A DNA stretch of 7,167 bases from Chloroflexota bacterium. GTDB lineage: Bacteria > Chloroflexota > UBA6077 > CF-72. Made by a program: the position numbers and the translations under genes. Below the pieces are notes generated by a model, which made no database searches, was not told the DNA's origin, and saw only the letters and a list, made by a program, of their open reading frames with translations. Where the stretch lies: the NCBI GenBank assembly GCA_019247135.1, contig JAFAPL010000514.1, positions 1 to 7,167 of the forward strand, in the 5' to 3' direction. This document shows positions 5,941 to 7,167 of the stretch, piece by piece (the first letter of the stretch is position 1; every line of letters starts with the position of its first letter).

Positions 5941-7085
5941 GCGGTCAAGGTGTGCGCGACTGCCTCTCCAAGTGCGCCCTTTTGATGGTACTCCTGGAAG
6001 AGCTCGCCCCACGGCGTGTTGACCAACCAACTCTCGAAGGTCCGTCGATCGCGCGTCGGCCAGCGATAATAGTCGTGGTACACCTCAGAGCCGAGGATGA
6101 ACACGTTCACCAAGGGCGTGCGCATGAGCACGTTCTGCATCGGCTTCAAAGGCCCGAACCAGACGATGTCGCCCACGCGAGATGCGCCATTGTCGCCCAC
6201 CTTGAAGTTCCAACTCTCAGTTGCGAGATCGACATCACCGACGAGCTCGATGGCGCGTGGATCACCTACTCCCAAACCCGCATCGTGTGCGAGCCGAATG
6301 TAGGGAATGCTCAGCGGATCGAATCCCATCAGCTTCGCCGCCACAGCGTCGATCGCGACCTGATCGCCGCTCGCAAGAACAACGTTTTTGATCTCGGGAT
6401 ACATCGTGCGTGGACCGGGTCCGTTGCCGGCGGTCGTGCCGTCCATAACCGCGAAGATGCCGCTGTGGATCTGCTTCTGAATGGCCAGCAGGTCGACCAG
6501 AGTTTCGTGTATCCAGCTATGCGTGTAGTGCCGACGTGTGTTCAGCAGTCCACCAAACGCATTCTTCATCGCACCTGTAGTTGTCGTGTAGATGTGGCAC
6601 TTGACGGTCGGCAGGTGAACGATGTTCTTGCCGAAGAAGAAGTCGGGTACGTGAATACCTTCGGGAAAGATACGATCCAGGACGAGCATCTTTCTGTCTG
6701 GTTGAATCCGCACCCAGCGCATGTCCTCGTCTTTGAAGTTGTAAAGGACGGGGATATCGTAGCGACGGAAGATGGGCACGTAGCCGTTCAAATCCTCGCC
6801 TTTGAACGCGTCGGTAACCACCGTCTTGTTCTGCACGCACACGAGATCGTCGAGGCCGTGACCGCGCAGCGCGCGGACCGTGCCTTCGAGCTGCCAGGGT
6901 GTGGTATTCGCGGCCGGGAAGGGGAAATGCCAGCTGATGTTGTCCTTGAGGATCGTCGTGCTGCCTGGCGCGAGGTACGCGGCGACGTCGGCAAGATCGA
7001 TCAATCGCGCGTAATCGTCGAGGACGCGTTCCGGGCGGGTGCGCAGCGCGGCGACCGTTGCTTTGTTCGCCATACTCACCGCCAA
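5937..7085 (-). CDS. DUF362 domain-containing protein
   Basis: 382 residues counted from the TTG at 7085. The family signature is clear: VHLPTVKCHIYTTTTGAMKN (156-175), then AFGG and Arg184-Arg185, His189 and His193, VMDGTTAGNGPGP (213-225), VVLASGDQVAIDAVAAKLMGF (235-255) and AHDAGLGVGDPRAIELVGD (266-284). DUF362 proteins are widespread and largely uncharacterised; some members carry ferredoxin-like Cys clusters, but this one has only Cys83 and Cys163, so no Fe-S cluster is expected. No signal peptide or membrane helix is evident. The C-terminal 90 residues (WFGPLKPMQNVLMRTP, HDYYRWPTRDRRTF) are not familiar to me. Possible starts in one frame are TTG 7085, GTG 7079 and ATG 7073: a GAGGGA ribosome site favours TTG, a TATAGT promoter box favours the later two. 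It is the first gene of an operon with the kinase. Confidence 0.85.
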   Translation of the reverse strand: MAVSMANKATVAALRTRPERVLDDYARLIDLADVAAYLAPGSTTILKDNISWHFPFPAANTTPWQLEGTVRALRGHGLDDLVCVQNKTVVTDAFKGEDLNGYVPIFRRYDIPVLYNFKDEDMRWVRIQPDRKMLVLDRIFPEGIHVPDFFFGKNIVHLPTVKCHIYTTTTGAMKNAFGGLLNTRRHYTHSWIHETLVDLLAIQKQIHSGIFAVMDGTTAGNGPGPRTMYPEIKNVVLASGDQVAIDAVAAKLMGFDPLSIPYIRLAHDAGLGVGDPRAIELVGDVDLATESWNFKVGDNGASRVGDIVWFGPLKPMQNVLMRTPLVNVFILGSEVYHDYYRWPTRDRRTFESWLVNTPWGELFQEYHQKGALGEAVAHTLTA

Positions 7086-7112
7086 CTATATCCCTCAGTG
7101 GCCTAGGATCAA
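7085..7112 (-). promoter_or_regulatory. Sigma70-like promoter of the DUF362-kinase operon, overlapping the start region
   Basis: Read on the minus strand: TTGATC (7112-7107), a 16-base spacer, then TATAGT (7090-7085), one mismatch from the -10 consensus. A start of transcription about seven bases on would fall near 7078, on or beside the in-frame GTG at 7079, so the mRNA would be leaderless or have a very short leader. This conflicts with use of the TTG at 7085, whose ribosome site would not be transcribed. Confidence 0.5.
7091..7096 (-). promoter_or_regulatory. Possible ribosome binding site of the DUF362 gene
   Basis: The minus strand reads GAGGGA, five bases (TATAG) before the TTG at 7085, which is good Shine-Dalgarno spacing. 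It lies in the spacer of the proposed promoter, so the site and that promoter cannot both work for the same transcript. Confidence 0.45.
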
Positions 7113-7145
7113 GTTGCGTGCTGCGCTCTGGGCTCGGGCCTCCGA

Positions 7146-7167
7146 CCTACCCCCCAGCCCCCTCCCT
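7146..7167. repeat. Second copy of the C-tract palindromic repeat, cut by the window edge
   Basis: CCTACCCCCCAGCCCCCTCCCT matches the left half of the element at 5137-5162 with a few changes and small gaps. The mirrored G-rich half would lie beyond the right edge. Together the two copies flank the DUF362-kinase operon. Confidence 0.6.

Noticed and set aside
5941..6030. N-terminal extension of the kinase to 6030
   Set aside because: It lies entirely inside the DUF362 coding sequence, is low in recognisable structure, and the TTG at 5940 gives a standard coupled overlap.
5952..7106. 384-codon open frame on the plus strand, antisense to the DUF362 gene
   Set aside because: It mirrors almost the whole DUF362 gene, has no family motifs, and long antisense frames are expected in high-GC genes. 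The minus-strand reading has clear DUF362 signatures.

Overview
The window is high-GC bacterial DNA. The Pro/Thr/Gln-rich linkers on secreted wall proteins, the non-ATG starts and a CCCCCTCTCCCT-type palindromic intergenic repeat together suggest Chloroflexota or a similar high-GC lineage. This is inferred from style, because there is no rRNA or other marker gene. There are six protein genes, tightly packed, with no mobile element, tRNA or CRISPR array.

Left part (1-3564), cell envelope. A minus-strand gene runs off the left edge (1-566). It encodes a secreted protein with a signal peptide, a Gln/Pro/Thr linker containing a tandem repeat, and an SH3b-like domain. Divergent from it (about 704-2437, +) is a lytic transglycosylase-like protein with a signal peptide, a long Pro/Thr linker, a GH23-type SLT domain with its catalytic Glu, a C39-peptidase-like domain that seems to have lost its catalytic Cys and His, a second Pro/Thr linker and a C-terminal membrane anchor. 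Converging on it is a YihY/BrkB-family membrane protein (2434-3564, -) with an unusual C-terminal extension ending in an extra hydrophobic helix. The two stop codons share one CTAG.

Middle part (3565-5217). A PaaK-type AMP-forming acyl-CoA ligase (3614-4897, +) diverges from yihY. Its start is ambiguous: an 18-codon ORF with its own upstream GGAG begins 25 bases earlier in another frame, and a 9-bp inverted repeat brackets the chosen GTG. The 320-base gap after it holds a small hairpin, a strong 14-bp stem that looks like an intrinsic terminator, and a palindromic repeat.

Right part (5218-7167), a two-gene minus-strand operon. A DUF362 protein (5937-7085) is followed, with a TTGA stop/start overlap, by a short histidine kinase with no visible sensor domain (5218-5940). 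Its G1 box lacks the Asp that normally contacts adenine. A good sigma70-like promoter sits immediately upstream of the DUF362 start, and a second copy of the palindromic repeat begins at the right edge, so the operon is bracketed by repeats.

The genes do not form one obvious pathway. The clearest joint themes are a peptidoglycan/envelope cluster on the left and a DUF362-kinase module on the right. The items most worth checking are the DUF362-kinase pair with its degenerate ATP site, the pseudo-C39 domain, and the structured start region of the ligase.
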